This document shows, piece by piece, positions 7,709-16,297 of a DNA stretch of 47,235 nucleotides. How positions within the stretch are numbered: position 1 is the first letter of the stretch; every line of letters starts with the position of its first letter. The DNA comes from Alphaproteobacteria bacterium (lineage in GTDB: Bacteria > Pseudomonadota > Alphaproteobacteria > JAJTHO01 > CANGXP01): NCBI GenBank assembly GCA_947457935.1, contig CANGXP010000009.1:1-47235 (forward strand), read 5' to 3'. The notes under the pieces were generated by a model. That model did not search any database, had not been told where the DNA came from, and was given only the letters and a program-made list of their open reading frames with translations. The translations under genes and the position numbers were made by a program.

Positions 7709-10354
7709 TTATCCGCGCAACGCTTTTTCCAGTGCAATAGTCAGCAACTCCTGCTTTTCCTTGTTAGTGATTTGCATCCCGTACGAGTCCCGCACATAAA
7801 ACGTATCAATCGCGGTTTGCCCAAAGGTGGAGATTTTCGCCCGAACAATCTGCACTTTTTGATCCCACAAACAGGTTGCAAGGGTATATAATAAGCCCGT
7901 TTGGTCGGTGGTGGTGATTTCAATAATCGTGTGGGTGCTGCTGGTTGCATTGTCAAACAGCACTTGGAGGGGAACATTGTCCGTATTCCTGCGCTCAAAA
8001 CTTTGCATCATCGTGCGTTGGGTGGCAAGGGAACTGCCCAGCATGGCACGAATTTTCTCTAATAATCGCCCTGCTTGGTCTTCATATAAAACAGTTCTGT
8101 TTTGCCCTTGAATGTAAAACGTATCCAACACTAAATCGTTGGCGAGCGTTAGAATTTGGGCATCCACAATATTCATTTGGTTGAGCGCAAAATTCCCCGC
8201 CAAAAACGCAAATAACCCCGGTCTATCTTCTGTGCAGACGGTAATTTCTGTCACCGACCGCGCATCGTTATTGCTAAACGCCAACACGGGTTGAGAGAGG
8301 GGGATACGTTTATAGCGAAGCAAGTCAAAATGCCGTTGTTGTTGCTCAAACGTGAAGGTGAGCCAATAGGCATCGGGCATGGCGGCAACCCAATAGCGTT
8401 TGTCTTCATCCCGCCATTCTGCAAGGCTGTTTTGTAGCGCGGTTTTCGCCGATAACAGCCGTTTTTCTCGCCCCACCGTCAACATGCCCGCGCTCAGCAC
8501 ATCTTCTGCGGCAAAATAGAGATCGCGTAACAGCGATATTTTCCATGTATTCAACAATTTGGGGTTAGTGGCTTTAATATCTACCACCGTGAGCATCAGT
8601 AACAGACGCAACTTTTCCAAGGATTGCACGGTTTTCGCAAAGGTTTGTACGGTATCAGGGTCATTACAATCGCGTTTGAGCGCAAAGGTGCTCATCAACA
8701 GATGGTTCGCAACCAGCCACCCTGTCATCTCTGTTTCTTGCGGTGTCATCCCCCATTTCGGGCAATATTCCAGCGCGAGTGCCGCCCCTAAGAGGGAGTG
8801 GTCACCCCCCCTGCCTTTGGCAATGTCATGCAAAAACACCGCCGCACATAACGCCCGTTTGAGATGGATTTTGTCGGTCAGAGAAGAGGCAATCGGGAAT
8901 TGATCCTTCAGCCCCCCATGCAACAATTTTTGCAGCAAACCCACCGCAAACAGGGTATGCTCATCGGCTGTATAAACATGATACATATCATATTGCATCA
9001 ATCCGATGAGGGTTTTGAAGGCAGGCACTAATACACTCAACAAATTGCTTTCGCGCATTTGCCTAAGATACGTTTCTGCTTGCGGATGTTGTAATAATTC
9101 TAGGAAATACGCATGGGATTGCTGGAGAACGGCGGGAGACGCTGCCACAAGACGCGCATTTTTCTTAATAAAAGTGAGGATGTGCGGATGGAGCAACAAC
9201 TCTTTATTTGCGGCAACAAGAAAGCTGTTTGCCAAACACGAAAGATTTTCCATTGCCTTTTTGGTGTCACCGATGGTGATGTAATTTCCTGTTTGCTGGA
9301 AGGGTTCAGGCAATTTTGGGGTGCTGGAAAAAGGCGAGAAAGAAAAACTTCTGTGCGGTTTTTCGGGGGCATTTTTGCTTAAAGAAATACGCGCTGTCAC
9401 CGCTTGTGCAATGGCAATCACCCGTTGCGCTTGCAGATGATAGTGTTTCATCAACCGATCAACGGGTTTTTGCGTGCCTTTTTGCAGATAGCCAAAACGG
9501 GCGGCAATATCAGGTTGCAGGGCAAAAACGAGTGTTTCTTGCGGCTTTTTTTGCAAATAATGGAGGGCACAGCGTACGGACAAGAAAAATTTTTCCGCCC
9601 GTTCTAAATCCTGCAATTCTTTGGCGGTGAGATAGCCCAGCAGCACCGCCTCGCTCACGTTGCCACGCGGGGAAACAGCGCGCATCAACCATTGTATGGT
9701 GTGAATATCGCGCAACGCCCCTTTTGCTTCCTTTACTTGGGGTTCAACAAGGGCGGCAGCATCGCCAAATTTGCGATGGCGTTCGGCTTGCTCTGCTGTT
9801 TTCAGCGCAATAAACGCAGGGGGATCATTCGCAATATTCTTCTTAAAAAACGTATGCCAGCTTTTGGCAAAAAATTTCTGATTGCCCCATAAAAAACGCG
9901 CATCAAGCAAGGCTGTTGCAACCGTGCCTTCTTGCGCTGCGATGCTGCGGAGTTCTTGCGGGGTGCGTACGGCGTGCCCCACCTTAAAACCTAAGTCCCA
10001 TAAGGCGGTGAGCATATTTTCGATAAACGGCGCGTGGGGCGTTTTATCTTCCACAAGAAAGAGTAAATCAATATCAGAGTGGGGTGCAAGTAATCCCCGA
10101 CCATATCCCCCCGTTGCTACAATCGCGAGGGTTGCAGCATCGGGCATATGTTCCAGCAACGTATCACCCAACGTGCGGATAAGTTGATCGCTTAGTTTCG
10201 CAATATCCGTTGCGGTGGTATAGCCCTTGCGATGCTGCCAGAAATCTTGCTCAATACGGGATTGTGCTTCTGCAAGCATGGTTTTAAGCAGTTTTTGCGG
10301 CGTTGTATTAGCCAGTGTTGCAAGAGCGTTGCGGCGATTAAAATAAAGAGGCAT
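7709..10354 (-). CDS. glnD: Bifunctional [protein-PII] uridylyltransferase/uridylyl-removing enzyme GlnD
   Basis: 881 residues, close to the usual ~890. The N-terminal nucleotidyltransferase has TGGYGRGLLAPHSDIDLLFLV with GG at 82-83 and the metal-binding Asps at 94 and 96. An HD phosphohydrolase domain has HTLFAVG near 466 and FLHDIAKG with HD at 509-510. Two ACT domains occupy about 685-765 and 800-881 (TVCTEDRPGLFAFLAG and ITTTDQTGLLYTLA). The enzyme modifies PII proteins in response to glutamine, setting nitrogen assimilation. All domains look intact. Family B repeats lie on both sides. Confidence 0.96.
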   Translation of the reverse strand: MPLYFNRRNALATLANTTPQKLLKTMLAEAQSRIEQDFWQHRKGYTTATDIAKLSDQLIRTLGDTLLEHMPDAATLAIVATGGYGRGLLAPHSDIDLLFLVEDKTPHAPFIENMLTALWDLGFKVGHAVRTPQELRSIAAQEGTVATALLDARFLWGNQKFFAKSWHTFFKKNIANDPPAFIALKTAEQAERHRKFGDAAALVEPQVKEAKGALRDIHTIQWLMRAVSPRGNVSEAVLLGYLTAKELQDLERAEKFFLSVRCALHYLQKKPQETLVFALQPDIAARFGYLQKGTQKPVDRLMKHYHLQAQRVIAIAQAVTARISLSKNAPEKPHRSFSFSPFSSTPKLPEPFQQTGNYITIGDTKKAMENLSCLANSFLVAANKELLLHPHILTFIKKNARLVAASPAVLQQSHAYFLELLQHPQAETYLRQMRESNLLSVLVPAFKTLIGLMQYDMYHVYTADEHTLFAVGLLQKLLHGGLKDQFPIASSLTDKIHLKRALCAAVFLHDIAKGRGGDHSLLGAALALEYCPKWGMTPQETEMTGWLVANHLLMSTFALKRDCNDPDTVQTFAKTVQSLEKLRLLLMLTVVDIKATNPKLLNTWKISLLRDLYFAAEDVLSAGMLTVGREKRLLSAKTALQNSLAEWRDEDKRYWVAAMPDAYWLTFTFEQQQRHFDLLRYKRIPLSQPVLAFSNNDARSVTEITVCTEDRPGLFAFLAGNFALNQMNIVDAQILTLANDLVLDTFYIQGQNRTVLYEDQAGRLLEKIRAMLGSSLATQRTMMQSFERRNTDNVPLQVLFDNATSSTHTIIEITTTDQTGLLYTLATCLWDQKVQIVRAKISTFGQTAIDTFYVRDSYGMQITNKEKQELLTIALEKALRG

Positions 10355-10432
10355 AAGGGAGGGGAGTTTTTCCTAAATTCTTAACGTATAGACACTAATG
10401 CCTTTCGCGAAAAGTTTAAAGCTATGTTGTTC

Positions 10433-10530
10433 GTGTCATTCCCGTGAAAACGGGAATCCACTCTTACACTAATCAAAGAGTGGATCCCCTCTGGAGTTTA
10501 CGCTCACGAAAGTGGGCGAGGGGATGACGC
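10433..10530. repeat. Palindromic repeat, family B copy 3
   Basis: GTGTCATTCCCGTGAAAACG-GGAATCCACTCTTA is followed by AGAGTGGATCCCCT, an inner block CTGGAGTTTACGCTCACGAA, and a closing GGGGATGACGC. The inner CTGGAGTTTAC block is shared with copy 4 and with the family C repeat at 30.6 kb. It lies between divergent glnD and dnaQ. Confidence 0.85.
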
Positions 10531-10587
10531 ACTGTGCTAGCACTTCACGGAAATCACATATAAAATTCTATAGGAACACTGCCAAAA

Positions 10588-11289
10588 ATGCTAGCGACGA
10601 TTGAAATTGTTTTAGACACGGAAACAACAGGGCTTGACCCCGCCTTTGGGCATCGGTTGGTGGAAATTGGTTGCCTTGAGCTAAAAAATCACGTTCCTAC
10701 TGGGCGCGTATTTCATCAATATATCAACCCTGAACGGGACGTGCCTGAAGATGCGTTTCGCGTTCACGGGCTGTCAACAGAGTTTCTGCAAAGTCACCCC
10801 ACCTTTGATAAGATAGCAAAAGACTTTTTGGAATTTGTGGGAGAGCATCCGCTCATTATCCATAATGCGCCGTTTGATATGAAATTTATCAACTATCAGT
10901 TGGAATGTCTGGAACTGCCACAAATTCCGATGACACGCACGATTGATACGCTAAAATTAGCACGGCAAAAATACAAAGGCGGGCGATATAGCCTTGATGC
11001 GCTGTGCCAACGCTTAGGCGTGGATAACAGCAATCGTGTTAAACATGGCGCGTTGCTGGATGCAGAATTACTAGCAGATGTGTATCTTGAAATGTGCGGC
11101 GGCAGACAGCCCGATTTTGGCTTGGGCGATAACACAAGCGGCAGCATATGTAACGGGACAGTAATCCAGCAAGGAACACCCGCTAAAATCTACCCTGTAA
11201 GAACGTTTGCCGTGTCTGAGGCAGAAAAGCTGGCACACGCGGCATTTTTGCAGAAAATTAAAGATCCGATGTGGAAGAAGGTGGGGTAG
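10588..11289 (+). CDS. dnaQ: DNA polymerase III epsilon subunit (3'-5' proofreading exonuclease)
   Basis: 233 residues. DEDDh exonuclease motifs are all present: VLDTETTGLD (Asp10, Glu12) for Exo I, LIIHNAPFDMKFIN for Exo II, and HGALLDAELLADVYLEM for Exo III with its His and Asp. The substrate loop RVHGLSTEFL is also typical. It proofreads for the replicative polymerase. The C-terminal tail of about 55 residues is variable in the family. No rnhA neighbour is present; repeats flank it on both sides. Confidence 0.95.
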   Translation: MLATIEIVLDTETTGLDPAFGHRLVEIGCLELKNHVPTGRVFHQYINPERDVPEDAFRVHGLSTEFLQSHPTFDKIAKDFLEFVGEHPLIIHNAPFDMKFINYQLECLELPQIPMTRTIDTLKLARQKYKGGRYSLDALCQRLGVDNSNRVKHGALLDAELLADVYLEMCGGRQPDFGLGDNTSGSICNGTVIQQGTPAKIYPVRTFAVSEAEKLAHAAFLQKIKDPMWKKVG

Positions 11290-11330
11290 TAAATTTAAGA
11301 TTTAGGCGGAACGCCAAAACTGTGCCGTGT

Positions 11331-11444
11331 GTGTCATTCCCGTCCCCACTTTCGTGAGGATAAATTCCAACGGGAATCCACTCTTTTAAAAGACTTGTGG
11401 ATCCCCTCTGGAGTTTACCCTCGCGAAGGCGGGGGATGGGATGA
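11331..11444. repeat. Palindromic repeat, family B copy 4
   Basis: The core GTGTCATTCCCGT is interrupted by a short insertion (CCCCACTTTCGTGAGGATAA) before CGGGAATCCACTCTT. TGTGGATCCCCT, the CTGGAGTTTACCCTCGCGAA block and a degenerate GGGATGGGATGAA end follow. The interruption is an unusual variant. It lies between the convergent ends of dnaQ and the membrane protein at 11479. Confidence 0.8.
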
Positions 11445-11478
11445 AATGCGGAGTAATCTTTTCTCGTAAGCCCTAAAA

Positions 11479-12993
11479 TTATAATTTGCGCATCCGTTTA
11501 TAAACTATATGCTCTTGTGTTTCCTGTAGTAACGAGTAACTGCGCCACATTTCCGCAAAGACAGCATTTTGTTTTAGAAATGCGAGATAATCCACTTTTG
11601 CAGCCTTAACCACAACTACTAAATCAGGCTGATAGTGTTGAAAATCCTCAATTACAGCGGACGTTACATATGCTGTAATTTGTTTTTGAAAAGCAGGTTC
11701 AAGGCGTGCCACGCGTGCGGGCGTGCTTAAACCATCAATCAGGTAAAAACCGGGGAAACGGGAAGCCCAAGTGAGATCGCTTTCAATACGGAACGGAAAT
11801 TGTGGATTTAACCCGCCTACCATCACCGTTGCGCTTTTTGCGGTGGGAGCAAGTTGTTGTAGCTCAAGGCTCACGAGGTTTTTTTCCGCATATGAAGGAT
11901 AGAAAACCGCATACACAATGTTTTGGTAATATGCTATACCAATCAGTATGCCTGAAACGAGGCAGATGCTATGAATTTTGTTTTTGAAACGGGTTAATAC
12001 CATCCCCTGCGCAAAGCAAAGCAGCACCATAACAAAAGCAGGAATCAGGTGATAGGCATAAAAACGGCACTGCATAGCCGCCCCGATATAAAACACACAC
12101 GCGCTGATGAGGCTGATAGAGAGCAAGTTTTTTTGCTGGGGCGTAGCAACGGCAAATAAGGGCTTCGCGCCGCTTATAAATAGGAGCAACAACACGAAAA
12201 TAAGGAGCATGTATCCAAGCTGTGGATTTTCTAAAAACTTCTCAAAGCTGCCAAAACCCGCATATAATTCCGTGAGTGTGCGTGCGTGAAAATTGATATA
12301 GTCAGGATATACAAGTGCTGCAAATGCACCGTATCCGATGATAACAATCGCCATGCTGATTGCCTCGAAACTGAAGAGTTTTGAAAACTGGCGTGTGCGA
12401 TAGGCAAGGAAGCATTCTAAAACAGCAGGAAGCAAAAAAATATGTGGTTTCAGGCAAAAGCCTATTGCTGCAACAATAGAGAAAAGAATACGCTTTAGGG
12501 GAGAAACTTTTATGCCATCAAGGCGTTGCGCCGCTAAGAAGAGATAGGGGAGAGCAAACAAAAAAAGCAAGTGCTCGCGTTGCCCGAATTGGTAGCCACA
12601 AAACACCAGCACGCCATACATCAGTATTCCAAAGACAAAAGCTTTTGCGCGCCCCTGATAGTGCGGTAGCAGAGAATAGGCGATTGTAAGGCTGATGCCT
12701 GCAACAGCGTATACAAATAATAAAAACCCTGTCTTATAGGAAACATCGAGTGTTTGGGATAACAGCACGGGTAATTGCATGAGATGGAAAATAAGCGGCG
12801 GATTTATATCAACACCTGCGGCACCATAGAGCTGCTGACCTTCTATCATGCGCTTTGCAACGGTTAAAATCCAGTTGCAGTCCATATGCAGGGGCATTCG
12901 GGCATTTTGCCACACACTGAGCACCATGATGGCACCAAAGAAAATCCAAGCAAGGCGGGGCTTGGTATTAGTTTGCATTCGCATTAAACGCAT
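11479..12993 (-). CDS. Multi-pass membrane protein, probable GT-C-type glycosyltransferase
   Basis: 504 residues with about 10 hydrophobic segments. After the first membrane segment (about 14-30) comes PLHMDCNWILTVAKRMIEGQ, a loop with an acidic residue placed like the catalytic loop of GT-C enzymes such as ArnT/PMT, then YGAAGVDINPPLIF. A soluble C-terminal region follows from about 375. Lipid-linked sugar transfer to an envelope acceptor is an inference. Three in-frame ATGs lie within the end of phoB (12993, 12984, 12978); the first is listed, but the last would give the shortest overlap. Translational coupling to phoB is likely. Confidence 0.65.
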   Translation of the reverse strand: MRLMRMQTNTKPRLAWIFFGAIMVLSVWQNARMPLHMDCNWILTVAKRMIEGQQLYGAAGVDINPPLIFHLMQLPVLLSQTLDVSYKTGFLLFVYAVAGISLTIAYSLLPHYQGRAKAFVFGILMYGVLVFCGYQFGQREHLLFLFALPYLFLAAQRLDGIKVSPLKRILFSIVAAIGFCLKPHIFLLPAVLECFLAYRTRQFSKLFSFEAISMAIVIIGYGAFAALVYPDYINFHARTLTELYAGFGSFEKFLENPQLGYMLLIFVLLLLFISGAKPLFAVATPQQKNLLSISLISACVFYIGAAMQCRFYAYHLIPAFVMVLLCFAQGMVLTRFKNKIHSICLVSGILIGIAYYQNIVYAVFYPSYAEKNLVSLELQQLAPTAKSATVMVGGLNPQFPFRIESDLTWASRFPGFYLIDGLSTPARVARLEPAFQKQITAYVTSAVIEDFQHYQPDLVVVVKAAKVDYLAFLKQNAVFAEMWRSYSLLQETQEHIVYKRMRKL

Positions 12994-13666
12994 ACCCCGC
13001 AGAGCGCACGGTGCGAATCAAATCATCACTGCCAAACTCGTGGAGAGCAGAGCGCAAGCGGCGGATATGCACATCTACCGTGCGAATTTCCACATAAATA
13101 TTCTCGCCCCACACGGCTTTGAGTAAATCTTCCCGCGCAAAAACTTTTTCAGGGTTTTGCATGAAATGGCGAAGTAATTTAAATTCTGTGGGGCCTAAAT
13201 GGACTTCCGATCCTGCACGAATAACTTTATGGGCGGTTAAATCCATTTCCACATCGCGGAGGGTTATTTTCTCAAGCGAGGCTTCAGGTTGGCTGCGCCG
13301 TAACAAGGCTTTGATGCGGGCAATGAGTTCAGCGGGAGAGAATGGTTTAACGACGTAATCATCTGCCCCTGTGTCTAAACCCCTGATGCGCTCTGCTTCT
13401 TCACCGCGTGCTGTCACCATAATAATCGGCGTGAGGGCAGTGGTGGTTTGGGCGCGAAGCTGTCTGCACACTTCAATGCCTGTCACAATCGGCAACATCC
13501 AATCTAACAACACTAAGTCAGGTTTTTCTTGGGCGGCGAATTTAAGTGCTTGTTGCCCGTCTGTTGCAATAACAACGCGGAAATCTGCTTGTTCGAGATT
13601 GTATTTTAACAATGTCCCGATGGGTTTTTCGTCTTCTGCAACAAGAATAAGGGGTTTGTAGGTCAT
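12968..13666 (-). CDS. phoB: PhoB, phosphate-regulon response regulator
   Basis: 232 residues. The receiver domain has ILVAEDEKPI, the phosphoacceptor Asp55 in LVLLDWMLP, MVTARGEE and the Lys of DYVVKPFSP. The C-terminal OmpR/PhoB winged helix runs from about 130 to 228, with GPTEFKLLRHFMQNPEKVFSRE-like sequence and VDVHIRRLRSAL. DNA binding activates phosphate-starvation genes. It starts 5 bp after phoU ends, so the two form an operon. No phoR or pst genes are in the window. Confidence 0.93.
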   Translation of the reverse strand: MTYKPLILVAEDEKPIGTLLKYNLEQADFRVVIATDGQQALKFAAQEKPDLVLLDWMLPIVTGIEVCRQLRAQTTTALTPIIMVTARGEEAERIRGLDTGADDYVVKPFSPAELIARIKALLRRSQPEASLEKITLRDVEMDLTAHKVIRAGSEVHLGPTEFKLLRHFMQNPEKVFAREDLLKAVWGENIYVEIRTVDVHIRRLRSALHEFGSDDLIRTVRSAGYAFNANAN

Positions 13667-13671
13667 GGCAG

Positions 13672-14367
13672 TTATTTATTTAAATCGGGCAATACTTTTG
13701 GTTTGCGAATAAACGGCATGCTGCCTTTTACAATGAAATGCACCGTTTCTGCAATGTTGGTGGCACGATCGCCAATACGCTCTAAATTTTTTGCCATGAA
13801 CAGCAAATGTGTACACTCTTTAATGCTTTCAGGGTGTTTTTGCATATACTGCATCAATTCCGTGATGAGTTTATGATAGGAATCATCAATAATATCATCT
13901 TGTTCGTAGGCGGCGGTTGCCTTGTCAATGTCACTATTTGTGTAGGCATCAACAATCTGCTTCAAAATAGGGGCAACTTGGTTTGCCATGCGCACCAGCG
14001 TCATGGTGGGGCTTATTTTCTCAACAGCATTCAAGTTGCGTGAGCGTTTTGCAAGGCTTGCCGCATAATCGCCAATACGTTCAAGGTCACGCGCAATTTT
14101 CATGCTACCAATAATCAGCCGCAAGTCACTCGCCATCGGCTGTCTGAGTGCCAATATTCTTAAGGCAAGCTCGTTGAGATCATTTTCTAAGGTATCGATT
14201 GCGGTATCAGAGGCAAAAGTGCGGCCTGCAATTTCATTATCACGGGCATGAATGGCTTGAATGGCGGCGGCAAGTTGTTGTTCTACAAGGCTGCCCATTT
14301 GCGCCGCATAACTCACGAGTTGCGCAAGTTCTTGATCATAAGATTTAACGATGTGGTTTGTTGCCAT
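13672..14367 (-). CDS. phoU: PhoU, phosphate-signalling regulator
   Basis: 231 residues made of two similar three-helix halves, each with metal-binding-type motifs (DLNELALRILALRQPMASDLR and later FMAKNLERIGDRATNIAE). The repeated LERIGDYA/LERIGDRATN signature is characteristic. PhoU connects the Pst phosphate transporter to PhoR and keeps the Pho regulon off in phosphate-rich conditions. It is the first gene of a phoU-phoB-membrane protein transcript; its upstream region contains parS. Confidence 0.95.
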   Translation of the reverse strand: MATNHIVKSYDQELAQLVSYAAQMGSLVEQQLAAAIQAIHARDNEIAGRTFASDTAIDTLENDLNELALRILALRQPMASDLRLIIGSMKIARDLERIGDYAASLAKRSRNLNAVEKISPTMTLVRMANQVAPILKQIVDAYTNSDIDKATAAYEQDDIIDDSYHKLITELMQYMQKHPESIKECTHLLFMAKNLERIGDRATNIAETVHFIVKGSMPFIRKPKVLPDLNK

Positions 14368-14735
14368 TGTTTGTTGTGTCCTTCATCGATACCCAACTAT
14401 AGGCATAACAACAAGATAGTAAATAAATTCTTTACTAGCGGAGATATTAAATGAATTTTTCTAACAATTTGGAGGCTAAGGGAGGTATGAATTAACTATT
14501 TGCTTTGTAAAACAGTCGATTAACCAAAAATTCATTTTCGCCGATTTTGGAAAATTTGGCTCTATTCTGCCGTGAAAACAATGTTTCACGTGAAACATAA
14601 TTACAATATAAGATGTTTTTAGTTGAGTAGGGGTGGGTAAAATTAACGAATAGGGCGTGGCAATAGGGAAATTTCTGGACTTAAAGCCCTGAAAGAGATA
14701 TTAAAAATTATTCATGAATAAGAAAGAATGAGTGA
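14368..14735. other. Divergent intergenic region holding parS
   Basis: 368 bp without a convincing gene between phoU (minus) and the small membrane gene at 14736 (plus). It is AT-rich and must contain promoters in both directions; none matches consensus well enough to mark. GGAGGCTAAGGGAGGT at about 14471-14486 looks like two strong ribosome-binding sites, but the following ATGAATTAA encodes only two residues. The only clear element is the parS palindrome near 14590. Confidence 0.7.
14582..14597. promoter_or_regulatory. parS: parS, ParB-binding centromere-like site
   Basis: TGTTTCACGTGAAACA is a perfect 16 bp palindrome and identical to the consensus bacterial chromosomal parS (TGTTNCACGTGAAACA). 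The symmetry extends to 18 bp with flanking A and T. ParB loads here as a CTP-dependent clamp and spreads, recruiting ParA and SMC. Such sites cluster near the replication origin. It lies in a non-coding divergent region, as expected for a working site. parA and parB are not in the window. Confidence 0.93.
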
Positions 14736-14939
14736 ATGAACGATACCAGTATTCTTGTGATAATATGTACGTTCGTTACAGCTGTTGTATTGTATGTTTT
14801 AAGTGCGCGAAAGGCTAAGAAAAAGGATAATCCTTTAGATTATGGTGATTGTTATGATCATATTAGCCCACATTCTTCTTCTCATTCAAAAACTAATCAT
14901 TCAACTAACGATTCTTTTGATTTCGATTCTACAGATTAA
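14736..14939 (+). CDS. Small single-pass membrane protein of unknown function
   Basis: 67 residues. One membrane helix covers about residues 5-24 (ILVIICTFVTAVVLYVLS), followed by a basic stretch ARKAKKK and a Ser/His/Asp-rich tail (SPHSSSHSKTNHSTNDS). The positive charges after the helix place the tail in the cytoplasm. It is AT-rich and low in complexity, with no family recognised. The ribosome-binding site is weak. It ends 11 bp before mtaB and may be co-transcribed with it. It is the first gene after parS. Confidence 0.5.
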   Translation: MNDTSILVIICTFVTAVVLYVLSARKAKKKDNPLDYGDCYDHISPHSSSHSKTNHSTNDSFDFDSTD

Positions 14940-14950
14940 ATATTTAAGTT

Positions 14951-16171
14951 ATGTCCCTCCTTGTTCACACTTTTGGTTGTCGTCTTAACAGCGCAGAATC
15001 ACAAACAATCAAAAACGTAGCAGAGAATGCGCGTGTTGAAAATACAATCGTGTTCAATACCTGCGCGGTGACAACTGAGGCGGAACGCCAAGCACGCCAA
15101 GCTATTCGCCGCGCACGACGCGAAAATCCGAACGCTAAAATTATTGTGACGGGCTGTGCCGCGCAAATTTCCCCTGAAAAATATGCCGCAATGGCAGAGG
15201 TTGACCGCGTTTTAGGCAATGTGGAGAAGCTGCAACAAGCAAGCTATGAAGACGTTGCCACCGTTAAAGTGAATGACATTATGAGCATCACCGAAACGGC
15301 GGCGCATTTGGTGACGGAATTTCAAGGGCACGCTCGGGCTTTTGTGGAGATTCAACAGGGGTGTGACCATCGCTGCACGTTTTGCATTATCCCGTTTGGG
15401 CGAGGCAACAGCCGCAGTGTGCCGCTCCAGCAAGTGATGACGCAAATTCAAGTATTAGTAGAAAATGGCTATAATGAGGTGGTGCTGACGGGGGTTGATA
15501 TCACGTCCTATAAAACAGCGGAAGCGGAGACATTGGGCGCACTCTGCCAAGCTATTTTGCGGGAGGTGCCAGACTTGCCACGCTTGCGGTTATCTTCCGT
15601 TGATGTTGAAGAAATTGATGTGGATATTCTCGCGCTGTTAGAAAAAAACAGTAGGTTTATGCCGCACTTACACTTAAGTCTTCAAGCAGGAGATGATTTA
15701 ATTTTAAAGCGCATGAAGCGGCGGCATTCCCGCACCCAAGCGATTGAATTTTGCAAAACGGCGCGGTCGTTGCGCCCTGATATTGTGTTTGGCGCGGATT
15801 TTATCACAGGCTTTCCCACCGAAACAGAAGAGATGTTTCAAAACACCTTGCGTTTGGTGGAAGAATGCGGGTTGACGTATTTGCATGTTTTTCCCTATTC
15901 AGAGCGGGAAGGCACGCCCGCTGCCAAGATGCCGAGTGTTGCAAAGCCACTACGCAAAGAACGAGCGGCACGCTTGCGCGATTTGGGCAAGCAACAAGAG
16001 GATATTTTTTTCAGCAAGAGCATTAATAAAAATGCGCAAGTTATTGTTGAGCAAGGTAATATTGGCAGGTCAGAGCATTTTATACCTGTCTATTTAACGG
16101 CAGATTTTCCGCAGGGGTCAGTGCAGACCGTGCAGATTAAGGGGTATGAAGCAGGAAGGGTGTTTGCGTGA
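14951..16171 (+). CDS. mtaB: tRNA t6A37 methylthiotransferase MtaB
   Basis: 406 residues. The N-terminal UPF0004 domain holds one iron-sulfur cluster through Cys10 (HTFGCRLN), Cys38 (NTCAVT) and Cys69 (VTGCAAQ). The radical SAM domain has Cys138, Cys142 and Cys145 in GCDHRCTFCIIPFGRG. FGCRLNSAES separates MtaB from MiaB and RimO. It adds a methylthio group to t6A37 of tRNAs reading ANN codons; Sua5, which helps make t6A, is at 19.9 kb. Its TGA stop shares its last base with the palindromic repeat that separates it from ftsY. Confidence 0.94.
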   Translation: MSLLVHTFGCRLNSAESQTIKNVAENARVENTIVFNTCAVTTEAERQARQAIRRARRENPNAKIIVTGCAAQISPEKYAAMAEVDRVLGNVEKLQQASYEDVATVKVNDIMSITETAAHLVTEFQGHARAFVEIQQGCDHRCTFCIIPFGRGNSRSVPLQQVMTQIQVLVENGYNEVVLTGVDITSYKTAEAETLGALCQAILREVPDLPRLRLSSVDVEEIDVDILALLEKNSRFMPHLHLSLQAGDDLILKRMKRRHSRTQAIEFCKTARSLRPDIVFGADFITGFPTETEEMFQNTLRLVEECGLTYLHVFPYSEREGTPAAKMPSVAKPLRKERAARLRDLGKQQEDIFFSKSINKNAQVIVEQGNIGRSEHFIPVYLTADFPQGSVQTVQIKGYEAGRVFA

Positions 16172-16297
16172 TACCATCATCATTAACTTCCCGAAATTTA
16201 GCTGCGCCACGCCATTGGCTTCAGTCATTGGCTTTAGCCAACTCCGTTCAGCCTCGGCTCGCTCGCAAAAATTTCAGAAACTTTCTGGTGACGGTAT
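16171..16297. repeat. Palindromic repeat, family A copy 1, between mtaB stop and ftsY start
   Basis: Left end ATACCATCATCATTAA and right end (reverse complement) ATACCGTCACCAGAAA form the arms. The core contains TTTAGCTGCGCCACGCCA and AACTCCGTTCAGCCTCGGCT-CGCTCGCAAAAA. The first base is the last base of the mtaB TGA, and the last two bases are the first two of the ftsY ATG. The region is open in the ftsY frame, so automated calls may wrongly extend ftsY into it. Confidence 0.88.

Noticed and set aside
2434-11444. Repeated CGGGAATCCACTCTTA sequences as a possible CRISPR array
   Set aside because: Copies are kilobases apart, palindromic, in separate intergenic regions, with no regular spacers and no cas genes.
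14471-14495. Strong-looking ribosome-binding sites GGAGG and GGGAGGT
   Set aside because: The following ATG is closed by TAA after two codons, and no longer frame uses the sites.
16146-16295. 50-codon N-terminal extension of FtsY
   Set aside because: It translates the family A repeat and overlaps the mtaB end; the conserved FtsY sequence begins at the ATG at 16296.
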